Shown: positions 29,150-37,422 of the stretch, one piece after another
Numbering within the stretch: the first letter of the stretch is position 1
How the letters are laid out: each line of letters begins with the position of its first letter
The notes under the pieces: model-generated
The model's input: only the letters and a program-made list of their open reading frames with translations
Databases searched by the model: none
Told to the model about the DNA's origin: nothing
Program-made: the position numbers and the translations under genes
Assembly: GCF_019976755.1 (NCBI RefSeq)
Contig: NZ_AP023442.1
Location: 1 to 64,000 of the forward strand
Origin: Nostoc sp. MS1
Lineage (GTDB): Bacteria > Cyanobacteriota > Cyanobacteriia > Cyanobacteriales > Nostocaceae
DNA: 64,000 nucleotides
Direction: 5' to 3'

Positions 29150-30466
29150 TCAACTAGCGAGTACAGCTTGCCACACAGCATGAGCTACTTCTGGTTTAGC
29201 TATATCATTGTGAGCGCCAACAAAAATTCCATCATGAGTATCACAGATATACTGTGTGCTATCCAAATTGTAGATTTTACCTGCTGTAAACGAGTACGAT
29301 TCATCTACAGAAAGCATTTTCATATTTATAACTTCTAAACCTGAACCACAAGCACCAAAAGTTCCAACTGCGCCAAATTGAGGAAGCTCGACAGTTTCAA
29401 AAACTATTTGGTGGCGTATACCCGCAGCCAAGGGATACATCTTACCAAGAGCAGCATCTAATTTTGTTTGTGTAGTGATGATAGGGCCAGCCACTTTATT
29501 TTCAGAAACAACAGAATGAAAGTAGCCAGGACGGCCTGGTAAAACTGTAATATCTGCACAATAAGACCATAGTGATAAAGCACCTTGTACTAAGGATACA
29601 GAATTAACTGGGCGAACTAAAGTGTTATGCCCTTTAGAACCAGCTAACATGGCAGAAACAACAATACATCCAAAACTGTGACCCATAAGGTGAAATCGCA
29701 CGGTATTTGGCGTTGCTTTTTGCAGTTTTGCGAGTAACTCGAAACCACCAGTTTCCCCAATTTGACGCGCTCTATCTTTCATTTTCCAAAAAGAGAGGAC
29801 TCGCAGGGGCATCAAAATTCCACTGAAGTTGAATTGACCAAACTCAACTGGTTCAGCTTTGGTGGCTTCAAATATACCTTCTGGATCGAAAGATAAGCGA
29901 TCGCTTCCTGGGGCTGCGCCTTCACCATCATTACCTAAACCCGATTCTCGGTTCAAAACTTCGTAGGCTTGACTTACCTCTAATGGCATATAGTCAGGTA
30001 CAGCATCTTCGATTGCTGCATGGAAAACTGTTTTGAGTGCCTGTCTAGAAATCTCTGTGTCAGCTATCCTTTGTGCATATTCCTCAATTAAGCTCTCTAA
30101 TGAAGAAGTAAATGTTGGCTCAAAGGACACAGCACTACTAAGTTCTTCATTACCCCAAGGTAGGCTTGGCCAGTATAAACCAATTAAAAGTGGGTAAAAT
30201 TCTGGGCATACTTGTTTGATTTGTGCAATATCATTTAAATTGTTCTGCATTGCACCTATCCATTTATTATATTGCTGCCGCGCTCCATTAACATCACTCA
30301 TCCACCCATGACTGAATATAAAAACATCTGTGATTGGTTCATTAGACAAGATATTCAGTATCTTTTGGCTTGTCTTAGCTTGAGGATCATCACGTTCATT
30401 ACCAACAGCATCAAATGGAATTAAATAGTACTGTAATGAAGTTCCAGATATTGTTTCAATGATCAT
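29150..30466 (-). CDS. alpha/beta hydrolase (lipase/esterase-like) effector candidate
   Basis: A 438-residue alpha/beta-hydrolase-fold protein. The oxyanion-type motif is VFIFSHGWMSD (near 50-58), the nucleophile elbow is LMGHSFGCIVV (Ser near 263), and a possible acid/His pair lies in CDTHDGIFVGAHNDI near the C-terminus (about 410-422). It has no signal peptide or membrane segment. It is the first gene of the tight downstream run hydrolase - C25 peptidase - CHAT - CHAT, separated by 30 bp from the peptidase. Alpha/beta hydrolases that attack membranes or small molecules occur as effectors in STAND-based bacterial conflict systems. Substrate unknown. Confidence 0.78.
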   Translation of the reverse strand: MIIETISGTSLQYYLIPFDAVGNERDDPQAKTSQKILNILSNEPITDVFIFSHGWMSDVNGARQQYNKWIGAMQNNLNDIAQIKQVCPEFYPLLIGLYWPSLPWGNEELSSAVSFEPTFTSSLESLIEEYAQRIADTEISRQALKTVFHAAIEDAVPDYMPLEVSQAYEVLNRESGLGNDGEGAAPGSDRLSFDPEGIFEATKAEPVEFGQFNFSGILMPLRVLSFWKMKDRARQIGETGGFELLAKLQKATPNTVRFHLMGHSFGCIVVSAMLAGSKGHNTLVRPVNSVSLVQGALSLWSYCADITVLPGRPGYFHSVVSENKVAGPIITTQTKLDAALGKMYPLAAGIRHQIVFETVELPQFGAVGTFGACGSGLEVINMKMLSVDESYSFTAGKIYNLDSTQYICDTHDGIFVGAHNDIAKPEVAHAVWQAVLAS

Positions 30467-30537
30467 AGGGATTTACAAAAAACTAATGTTTACTTAATTT
30501 AAAATTATTATTCATAGAATTTTATTTAAAATTATTA

Positions 30538-30573
30538 AGGCGACAATTCACAAAATTCTGTGAATTGTCGCCT
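30538..30573 (-). terminator. strong Rho-independent terminator after the small gene
   Basis: A perfect 15-bp stem (30538-30552 with 30559-30573) closes a 6-nt loop. Read on the minus strand it is followed by TTAATAATTTTAAAT. It lies just after the stop of the small minus-strand gene and before the hydrolase gene, so the 4-gene effector operon likely has its own promoter in 30467-30537 or depends on read-through. Confidence 0.8.
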
Positions 30574-30579
30574 GTAACT

Positions 30580-30762
30580 CTATAATCCAATTGCACCTAC
30601 TACAACTTCTTTATCTGGATTAACATTAATATACTTTAGTACAATCTGAACACCTATTTCATGCTGACGAACAGCAATCTGATAATGATCTGGATTGAGG
30701 TCTTTGTTATTCTCTTTAATAAACTCAAAAAGGTTTACTAAGTTAAACTGTGTATTAACCAT
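30580..30762 (-). CDS. small conserved-looking hypothetical protein (60 aa)
   Basis: I do not recognise the family. The ATG at 30762 gives 60 residues beginning MVNTQFNLVNLFEFIKENN; an upstream ATG at 30810 would add MKVKVFWLFINIESNH. I prefer the shorter form because AGAG lies about 10 bp before its ATG and the upstream extension is AT-rich. The body looks like a compact alpha-beta fold (LNPDHYQIAVRQHEIG, VQIVLKYINVNPDKEVVVG). A strong terminator follows directly, which supports a real transcript. It precedes the hydrolase/peptidase/CHAT operon and could be a regulator, an adaptor or a small toxin/immunity part. Confidence 0.55.
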   Translation of the reverse strand: MVNTQFNLVNLFEFIKENNKDLNPDHYQIAVRQHEIGVQIVLKYINVNPDKEVVVGAIGL

Positions 30763-31006
30763 GTGATTTGACTCTATATTGATAAATAACCAAAAAACTT
30801 TGACTTTCAATATTATTTTTGGTTTTTTGCTTTTCTATATTTCAGAATAGTCTTATTCTTATGCAAATGAAATCTATATAACTAATATTTTTTTTGATAA
30901 ACTTCATATAAAAACTCATACTCTACTGAGTTTAGCAAACTTCGCAAAATTCCCAATTGTTACAACGGGTTGTGATGTGGTAGCAAAATTAAATACTTAT
31001 TAGCTT

Positions 31007-31237
31007 ATGCCGTTCAAAGCACTGCAACTACTTGGCTACATATTAAATACCATTGGGCAAACAAAAATTAACACTTCTGAAAAGACGACCTCAACAATGT
31101 ATTCTGTTACTGAATTAAGTAGACCTGGCTTAAAGATAAGACGCAATGATATTAACAACTTAGATCAAGTAGTAAGTTTATATACTTCTGCTTCTTCCAC
31201 TAATCAATTTGCTACCAAGGAAGGCAGTTCTTACTGA
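31007..31237 (+). CDS. small hypothetical ORF, doubtful
   Basis: A 76-codon plus-strand ORF between two minus-strand genes, starting MPFKALQLLGYILNTIG and ending KEGSSY. No ribosome site is visible and the product resembles nothing I know. A second in-frame Met (MYSVTELSRPG) could be the start of a 46-residue peptide. It is read against the neighbouring genes and ends just before a hairpin array. It may be real but unsupported by family. Confidence 0.25.
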   Translation: MPFKALQLLGYILNTIGQTKINTSEKTTSTMYSVTELSRPGLKIRRNDINNLDQVVSLYTSASSTNQFATKEGSSY

Positions 31238-31244
31238 AGGTAGG

Positions 31245-31360
31245 AGGCAGGAGGAAAACTGCCCTCTGTCTGCTGCTGCGGACGGAGAGAGCAGGGGTTT
31301 AAGACCCCGCCGTCTATACGGCGCTTACAATTGGCAGAGGATTTAGACCCCTCCCAATTG
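31245..31360. repeat. array of hairpins between the peroxidase and the small ORF
   Basis: At least three perfect short palindromes follow one another: GGGGT/ACCCC (31294-31308), CGCCGT/ACGGCG (31308-31323), and CAATTGG/CCAATTG with an inner GAGG/CCTC (31328-31360). They are preceded by an imperfect CTGCCCTCTGTC-type stem (about 31258-31293). GGAGGCAGGAGG and its complement flank the block. It follows the peroxidase stop (31398, minus strand), so it may end that transcript or be a dispersed structured repeat. Confidence 0.55.
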
Positions 31361-31397
31361 TTCCTTCTGCCTTATGCCTCCTTCAACATTTTTCCCA

Positions 31398-33173
31398 TCA
31401 GCAAGAACCTGAGTTTTTGTGGGTGCTTGTGCTGGTTTGAGGTGGTTCGATATTTTGACCTGCAAATTTGAGTAGGTTAGCAAAGATAACTGTCTGATCA
31501 CCACCTAAAATTGGCTGCCAATCTTTAGGTGCTTTATTAATATAAGATTCCTGATCAGAATCTAAAAGTCCGTAAAATACCTCTGCTACAATCCGACCAC
31601 CTACCCAACCTAACTGAGTTTTAGCACCAACACCATTGAGTAACTCTACTTCGGAAAAACTTTTTCCCACACCAAAGTGATCTACTAAGGGAGCTTGAGC
31701 CTCAGCTAAGATGTAAAACCAGAGTGGGGTGTCGTTTTGCAGATTCTCAGCAATTGGCTCAAACTTAAACAGTGCATCACCCGCCGAATTTTCACCCGCC
31801 GATTGTCGCACACTGAGTTGATCTGAGGTGAGAGGGATAGCCTGAGTAAAACCTTTGTCCTGTAGAGCTTTGACAATCTGTTGCCCGCTTTGTACTCGGT
31901 AGTTGTTGCCTCGCAATAAATTAAGCAGTGCCAGGGATGGACGTGGTGGTACTTTCGTGTCTGGCAAGGTGTCAGGGCTGATGGCATCTCTAACTTCTTT
32001 AATTACTCCGCCAACATTCTGACTGGTCGGCAACACAGGGGGCGGTAAAACGCCAAGTGGGTCAACCAAGTTGGAATCAATTTTGTAAGCTAGTTGTAAG
32101 CGTACTTTTGGATCGGGCGTTTCATCAGCAGGGCTTTCACGAGACTCATTGGGTAACACTCCTGGACTTGTAAGCGGGAAAAATCTCGCCCAGTTATCAA
32201 TGACATGATGACTCGGCAGTGGCTCAAATCCTAATAAACTGTCATCGTCTGGGTTGTCATTATCGCTACCAGGGAAAATGCTAAAGCGTTGATCATTGTT
32301 GAGACGATAACCAAAGCGCACTCCAGAATGTCCAAAACGGTAGGCTGCTACTACAAATTCGCGGGGTAAATTTTCGCGTTTGTCTTCTGTGTAAAGAGCA
32401 TAGTTTTGAGCGCGTTGGTCACGAGTTTTGTCTTTTAGACCTTCTAGAACATCTGCGTTAACAATGCGGGGCAAAAAGTCTTCTATCACTATCTTTTGAT
32501 AAGCCCAGCGTACTTCGTTTTGTGCTGCTTCAAACAAAGCAGTACCCGTCAGTTTCTGATCGTCTTGCAGTTTGTGATTGTTTTGTTTGAGCTTTGCTAC
32601 TACTGCATTATGATACTTGACAAAAGACAATTGGATTTGACTAATGATCGAGTTTTCATCATTACGTTTATCACCAATAATCGCGCGACCATTGGGGCTA
32701 CGCAGTAGGTCTTGATCTGCTTGATTTTTAAAGTCTTTAACTAGCTTTGTATTACTAGCGGTAGGTTCAACCTGATTTGCAGTGCCGTTTTTATATAGAA
32801 GTGTCGCACCATCCTCATCGTATAGAAAAGGTTGAGCATCAGGCCCGTCACCGTATAAGGAATCCAAATCAAAGCGTGGAGTTCGTAAATTACTTGGCAA
32901 ACGATCTACAGAACCAATATCTGCGGGGTTTAAAGATGATGTGTTATCAAAGGTTAGATCGTGGTCAATGAATTGACCAAAGTATGTATAACCTGCTGGT
33001 AAGAGCAAATTTTCTTCAGGATCAGGGCCATCTTTCACCGTATCTGGGTCTGACTTGATGCTGTTGGCAAGTTTTAGTAGTTCATGGGTCGGGTAGCTTT
33101 TTGCTCTTAAAGGCAGTAAACGTGTAAATGCTTGTTCTCTTGTGCCGACGGAACCGTGACCAAATCCACTCAT
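31398..33173 (-). CDS. animal-type haem peroxidase
   Basis: The 591-residue protein belongs to the animal haem peroxidase superfamily (An_peroxidase, PF03098), which oxidises halides, phenols or other donors with hydrogen peroxide. The distal haem site is YFGQFIDHDLTFD (His71, with Gln67 and Asp70). FVKYHNAVVAKL is the family helix near 190, and the proximal site is AAYRFGHSGVRFGYRL (His near 281). The C-terminal WVGGRIVAEVFYGLLDSD also fits. No signal peptide is seen. A strong AAGGAG ribosome site precedes the ATG. The left end of an IS lies only 19 bp upstream, so the native promoter has been removed or is supplied by the IS. Its link to the CHAT/peptidase operon is by location only. Confidence 0.85.
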   Translation of the reverse strand: MSGFGHGSVGTREQAFTRLLPLRAKSYPTHELLKLANSIKSDPDTVKDGPDPEENLLLPAGYTYFGQFIDHDLTFDNTSSLNPADIGSVDRLPSNLRTPRFDLDSLYGDGPDAQPFLYDEDGATLLYKNGTANQVEPTASNTKLVKDFKNQADQDLLRSPNGRAIIGDKRNDENSIISQIQLSFVKYHNAVVAKLKQNNHKLQDDQKLTGTALFEAAQNEVRWAYQKIVIEDFLPRIVNADVLEGLKDKTRDQRAQNYALYTEDKRENLPREFVVAAYRFGHSGVRFGYRLNNDQRFSIFPGSDNDNPDDDSLLGFEPLPSHHVIDNWARFFPLTSPGVLPNESRESPADETPDPKVRLQLAYKIDSNLVDPLGVLPPPVLPTSQNVGGVIKEVRDAISPDTLPDTKVPPRPSLALLNLLRGNNYRVQSGQQIVKALQDKGFTQAIPLTSDQLSVRQSAGENSAGDALFKFEPIAENLQNDTPLWFYILAEAQAPLVDHFGVGKSFSEVELLNGVGAKTQLGWVGGRIVAEVFYGLLDSDQESYINKAPKDWQPILGGDQTVIFANLLKFAGQNIEPPQTSTSTHKNSGSC

Positions 33174-33192
33174 ATAATCTCCTTAATTAAGG

Positions 33193-34644
33193 CAATACCT
33201 TAGCCAAAATAAGAGGGTGAAGAGAGAGGGCTGATGTAGTAGAGTTATTGTCTTCCCAAACGACAACTCAAAAGCCACAATCAACCCATGCCCGATATCT
33301 TATCACTCCTGCAATGCCTCCTGCCGCAGATAAACGCTACGACGATGCGGCAATTGAACCAGATAATCCTGGCCATGTTAGCAATGAGTGGCCGAGTGAC
33401 GATGTTGGGAATTTCTCGTTGGACAGGTAGTGGTGGCAGTTATCGAACGATGTTGAGATTCTTTCATACGGTAATACCTTGGGCGACATTGTTTTGGTTA
33501 TTCTTTCACAAGCATTTATTTCGTCCGAATGAGATATATTTGCTAGCGGGAGATGAAGTTGTGATAAGTAAATCAGGAAAACAAACTTATGGACTGGATA
33601 GATTTTTTTCTAGCCTGGCTGGTAAACCCATATCAGGGCTATCTTTTTTTACATTATCATTAGTCAGTGTTGAGCAAAGGCACTCGTTTCCGATTCAGAT
33701 AGAACAGGTGATAAAGAGCGATATAGAAAAAAGTAGCTCGTCACCAACCAAAGAAATAAAACCGCAAGAAAAACGTGGGCGTGGGCGACCAAAGGGAAGT
33801 AAAAACAAGAATAAAACCCAGGTAGTTCTCACATCTGAATTACTCAGAATTCAGAAGATGATTAAGTCGCTATTTAAGTTATTAGCTAAATTTATTCCCC
33901 TTACTTACTTAGTATTGGATGGACACTTTGGGAATAATAATGCCTTGCAGATGGCTCGTCAAGTTAACTTGCATATAATTTCTAAGCTTCGCTCTGATTC
34001 AGCATTATATATACCTTATCAACACCCTGACCCCAATAGTCGCTCTCGTCGTAAATACGGAGACAAAATTGACTACAACAACATACCTAAGAAGTATTTA
34101 TGTCAAAGTACCGTTGATGATGATATCCAAACTGACGTTTATCAAGTTACATTACTTCACAAAGAATTTGCCCAATCTCTAAATGTAGTTATTCTCGTCA
34201 AAACCAATCTTAAAACTCATGCTCGTAGTCATGTAATTCTATTTTCTAGTGATCTAAAATTGTCATCTGAAAAAATAATTGACTACTACAAGCTACGCTT
34301 TCAGATCGAATTCAATTTTCGAGATGCCAAGCAATTTTGGGGATTGGAAGATTTTATGAACTTAAGTCAAACTGCTGTAACTAATGCTGCTAATCTAGCA
34401 TTCTTTATGGTCAACTTATCCCATCATCTTCTCGCGGATTTTCGTCTCCTTAATCCCGACTCCGGCATCCTTGACCTTAAGGCTCACTATCGTGGTTTTC
34501 GATATGTCCGTGAAATTTTAAAAATGCTTCCCGAAATACCTGAGCCTATTTTATTAACTCAGATTTTTGCCAAACTTACTTCTTTGGGACGTATTCATAA
34601 CGTTTCTACAGGCGTTGAACCCTCGTAAATTGGCTAAGGTATTG
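33193..34644 (+). mobile_element. IS4-superfamily insertion sequence, copy 1 (no target duplication)
   Basis: A 1452-bp element whose ends, transposase and internal frames match copy 2 at 59392. The terminal inverted repeats are CAATACCTTAGCCAA at the left and its complement at the right (15 bp, perfect). The flanks TAAGG (33188-33192) and AACAA (34645-34649) do not match, unlike copy 2. This copy therefore marks a deletion or recombination junction joining the peroxidase region to a truncated T4SS gene. Confidence 0.92.
33288..34628 (+). CDS. IS4-superfamily DDE transposase (copy 1)
   Basis: A 446-residue transposase, same protein as the one at 59487. The DDE core shows Asp in LLAGDEVVISKSG, Asp in YLVLDGHFGNNN and Glu in YKLRFQIEFNFRDAK, whose spacing Y-2-R-3-E-6-K is the YREK signature of IS4-type enzymes. 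A basic linker (KRGRGRPKGSKNKNK) near 165-180 resembles an AT-hook. The ORF appears full length and intact, so the element may be active and may have supplied a transposase for copy 2. Confidence 0.93.
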   Translation: MPDILSLLQCLLPQINATTMRQLNQIILAMLAMSGRVTMLGISRWTGSGGSYRTMLRFFHTVIPWATLFWLFFHKHLFRPNEIYLLAGDEVVISKSGKQTYGLDRFFSSLAGKPISGLSFFTLSLVSVEQRHSFPIQIEQVIKSDIEKSSSSPTKEIKPQEKRGRGRPKGSKNKNKTQVVLTSELLRIQKMIKSLFKLLAKFIPLTYLVLDGHFGNNNALQMARQVNLHIISKLRSDSALYIPYQHPDPNSRSRRKYGDKIDYNNIPKKYLCQSTVDDDIQTDVYQVTLLHKEFAQSLNVVILVKTNLKTHARSHVILFSSDLKLSSEKIIDYYKLRFQIEFNFRDAKQFWGLEDFMNLSQTAVTNAANLAFFMVNLSHHLLADFRLLNPDSGILDLKAHYRGFRYVREILKMLPEIPEPILLTQIFAKLTSLGRIHNVSTGVEPS

Positions 34645-34889
34645 AACAAGAAAAATATTAAGCCAAAAAATATTAAATATCTGATTCGCTCATCTTTTTG
34701 AGTCTTAAATTGTTGCTTATCTAATTTTGTTGACTGTTGAGAATTGTTGAGTTGCTTTGACTGATTTAGTAGAATACCCAACATTAGATAAATCAAAGAT
34801 TTGTTCTCGGATTGGGTTGATTGCTCTGTTTGTTGCTCCACTAAATATTGATTATTGTCTTGGTTTGATTGCTCTGGTTGCTGAGTCAT
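34645..34889 (-). pseudogene. T4SS-operon small gene truncated by IS copy 1
   Basis: About 81 native codons remain (start MTQQPEQSNQDNN, Gln/Asn/Ser-rich). There is a first hydrophobic stretch (YLMLGILL) and a second at the cut (YLIFFGLIFFLF). The frame then runs into the IS right end, adding about 29 foreign residues (NTLANLRGF...) to a stop at 34554. Its ATG overlaps the upstream VirB9-like gene by 4 bp, so it belonged to the T4SS operon. The true C-terminus and any following genes (such as VirB11 or VirD4) are missing at this junction. Confidence 0.65.
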
Positions 34890-35623
34890 ATATTTAGAGA
34901 TGGACTTTGACCAAACTGAATTAATTTATTGACTAACTCCATCGAAACCACTGCTTTACTAGCCGCCGTTGACAATTCATCACCTTGAAGTAAGTAGGTA
35001 ATTAATTGTTCAATGCGTCCATGAAGTTCAGATGATGGAGTGAGCAATTTATTTCTGATTGCCACAGCGACACCAAACCTAATTTGTCTAGTAGTATTTA
35101 TGGTTTGTGTGATGGGCTGCAATCTACGCGGTGGTGGTGTCGCTAATGGTGGTGGTTCATCATTAATGATGGCAATTTGACTGTACTGCGGTTTGCCATT
35201 AGACGGTGCTACTCTAAAGTGATACGATTTGCGCTCTTTGCTTGTTGTCTGAGTGACTATAGTCAAGTGTGTCGCCGCCGCTTGTGGCAACCCCCGAATA
35301 GATAGCTTTTTAATCCGCCGTAACTGTATAAGTCCTGCACCCGCCTGTTCACAGTCTCGGTCAATTCCTTTTAAGCAACCGTCTGTATCTATCAAAATTT
35401 GTGAGGGGTCATCAATCCATACTCGCTGTATGGTTTCACCTACCGCGTAAAACGAAATACTCACACCATGACCATTCCACACATTGATTGTTTGCAGTCT
35501 TGCACTTGTTCCACTCAAGAGTGATTGTTTTATCGGCCGCACTACTGGAGTGGCTCCTGCCGCTAGTGGTTGGCACAATGCAACAGCGATCGCACTTGCA
35601 GTACAAATCAACAGCTTTTTCAT
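34886..35623 (-). CDS. VirB9/TraK-like T4SS outer component (tentative)
   Basis: 245 residues with a signal peptide (MKKLLICTASAIAVALC, cleaved near AAGA), so periplasmic. The middle contains beta-rich segments (VWIDDPSQILIDTDGCLKG, IKKLSIRGLP, SYHFRVAP) like the N-terminal domain of VirB9/TraK/TrbG proteins. These pair with VirB10 in the outer-membrane core. The C-terminal third is helical (LHGRIEQLITYLLQGDELS). The start overlaps the VirB10-like stop by 4 bp. The fold family is inferred mainly from position and secondary-structure feel, and it could be another T4SS accessory protein. Confidence 0.5.
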   Translation of the reverse strand: MKKLLICTASAIAVALCQPLAAGATPVVRPIKQSLLSGTSARLQTINVWNGHGVSISFYAVGETIQRVWIDDPSQILIDTDGCLKGIDRDCEQAGAGLIQLRRIKKLSIRGLPQAAATHLTIVTQTTSKERKSYHFRVAPSNGKPQYSQIAIINDEPPPLATPPPRRLQPITQTINTTRQIRFGVAVAIRNKLLTPSSELHGRIEQLITYLLQGDELSTAASKAVVSMELVNKLIQFGQSPSLNI

Positions 35624-37170
35624 GGTAATTCCATCTCCAAAGTGCGGTTAACCAAGAATGTTACACGGCTGGAAGCGGGGATGTACCAGATATTGGGACG
35701 AGACTGAATTTCTTCGGTAGAACTCCGAGCGCGTTCACCTAAAATAGACGAAAGAGAACCAAATGCACCCTCCAATAGCGCCCCGGTGAGATTCCGTTGA
35801 TTTCCACTGCTGCGTCGTCTGATTCTGCCTTCAAACTCATCCTCAATTTCCTCTGTGGTATCAGGTTGATTAATTATTTCACCAACTTTGCCTAGAGCAG
35901 ACACTACCCCGACAGTAAGATCACCTCGTGCAATTTCACCACCTCTGTCATGATATTTCCGGGCTATCAAGGGCTGACTATTATCTCCTAGTACAGTAAT
36001 TGCTCCTGGTTTGATTTGGTATTCTGTGTTGTTGAGAATGATGCTGCGTACTTGAGCAATCGCATGATTGGCTCCGTCCACTGAAACTAATTCAATTGCT
36101 AATAAACTGCCATAAGGGATGGCTATCTGCCCATGATTGTCTTTCAATTCCCCTGTAAGCCTTGCTACATAACGTCTTCCATCATCTGTGGTAGCTTTCT
36201 GGTTCTGATTTCTACTGTCGGATTGCTCTTTAATTAATGGAGTAACTAAAACCCCACTCGCCATCTGACCTACCACCAGATATTGCGTTTTACGCCCTTG
36301 GATAATTTGTTTTTCCTCTGGTAAGTAGTTTTTAGCATTAGATTTTACTGATGATGACCACCGGGGGCGAATCTTTTCTATGCCCATATCTTCTACAGTT
36401 TGCTCAGTTGTTGATAATGGTGGTTCATCAGTTTGAGATAGTGGTTGAGATAGTGGCTGCCCTGTGTTGACGTTTGTTTGGGTGTCAGAATCTAAAGAAG
36501 TAATAGGAGCATTTGCTGTAGTTGTCCCAGTATTGCCATAAACCACTTGACCAAACGACCCGATTGAGCGCAGTCGTTCTAGTTCTGCCATTGGGTCGAG
36601 GGCTGGTGTTGAAGCTGCGACTATACGTTGTGGCGAGGAGTATGTTCTTGATGGTGGTGAATAGGTTGTTGAAGGTGACGAGTTAGTTCTTGATGGGGAT
36701 GAATAAGTTTTAGGCGGTGGTGGCGCAGATGATACTTGCGCTCCTTGAGTTTGTTTGGCTACTGGTTTAAGTTCTTGGGGAGAAGATTTTTGTACTAGGG
36801 CTGGTGTTTTTTCCTGATTTTTATTCAGTTTCTCTAATTGTTCTTGCTGTTTGGCCAAAGCCAACTGTGCATAAACATCCCCATCGGAGTTGTTTGATTG
36901 CGCTGTTGGTTGTGTCGCTTTTTGCTCATTTTGGTTGGGGTTATTCGCTGTTGGTTTACCATTAATGATGTTATTAAACAGGAAATAAAACACTAAAAAG
37001 CCAACACCTAGTGGTACACCAATTATCCCTATCCTTGACCAAGGTGATGTAATTAAATTATGCTCGGTTAAATTTTGGGTGTCATCTATAGGGGGTAATT
37101 TATCGTCTAACTCCTCTTTTTCATCATCAAGATTTATTATTTCATCAACTGTTAAGGGATTGTGATTCAT
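35620..37170 (-). CDS. VirB10/TrbI-like T4SS core protein
   Basis: A 516-residue protein with a cytoplasmic N-tail, one membrane segment (IGIIGVPLGVGFLVFYFLF, near 47-66) and a long Pro/Ser/Gln-rich periplasmic linker (SSPSRTNSSPSTTYSPPSRT). The C-terminal beta-barrel domain has AIPYGSLLAIELVSV, IILNNTEYQIKPGAI and YIPASSRVTFLVNRTLEM, matching the TrbI/VirB10 conserved region. VirB10 spans both membranes and couples ATPase energy to channel opening. The ATG overlaps the VirB8-like stop by 4 bp, as expected in a T4SS operon. Confidence 0.82.
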   Translation of the reverse strand: MNHNPLTVDEIINLDDEKEELDDKLPPIDDTQNLTEHNLITSPWSRIGIIGVPLGVGFLVFYFLFNNIINGKPTANNPNQNEQKATQPTAQSNNSDGDVYAQLALAKQQEQLEKLNKNQEKTPALVQKSSPQELKPVAKQTQGAQVSSAPPPPKTYSSPSRTNSSPSTTYSPPSRTYSSPQRIVAASTPALDPMAELERLRSIGSFGQVVYGNTGTTTANAPITSLDSDTQTNVNTGQPLSQPLSQTDEPPLSTTEQTVEDMGIEKIRPRWSSSVKSNAKNYLPEEKQIIQGRKTQYLVVGQMASGVLVTPLIKEQSDSRNQNQKATTDDGRRYVARLTGELKDNHGQIAIPYGSLLAIELVSVDGANHAIAQVRSIILNNTEYQIKPGAITVLGDNSQPLIARKYHDRGGEIARGDLTVGVVSALGKVGEIINQPDTTEEIEDEFEGRIRRRSSGNQRNLTGALLEGAFGSLSSILGERARSSTEEIQSRPNIWYIPASSRVTFLVNRTLEMELP

Positions 37171-37422
37171 CGGCTCTTTCCTAAATTCAAATCTACTATT
37201 TGTGTTATTTCTAGTCCACTTTTGCGGATTTTATAAATTTTTAATGCTAATTCTGTAGTATCCTCTGGGGGCTTTTGTGGGGTAGTGACTGCTTCTACTG
37301 TTACTGTTTTATTTAGTGCTATCCCGTTCCCCGCATTATCTAGTTTTCTAAACGTGACTAATGTTGATTGAAAATCTATTTCCCACTTGCCATCTCTAAT
37401 TTTTCGGGGAGGGGATATGTAG

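Noticed and set aside
33248..33430. 60-codon ORF at the start of each IS copy
   Set aside because: It overlaps the transposase in another frame, shows no frameshift signal to the main frame, and is the same in both copies because the whole IS is duplicated.
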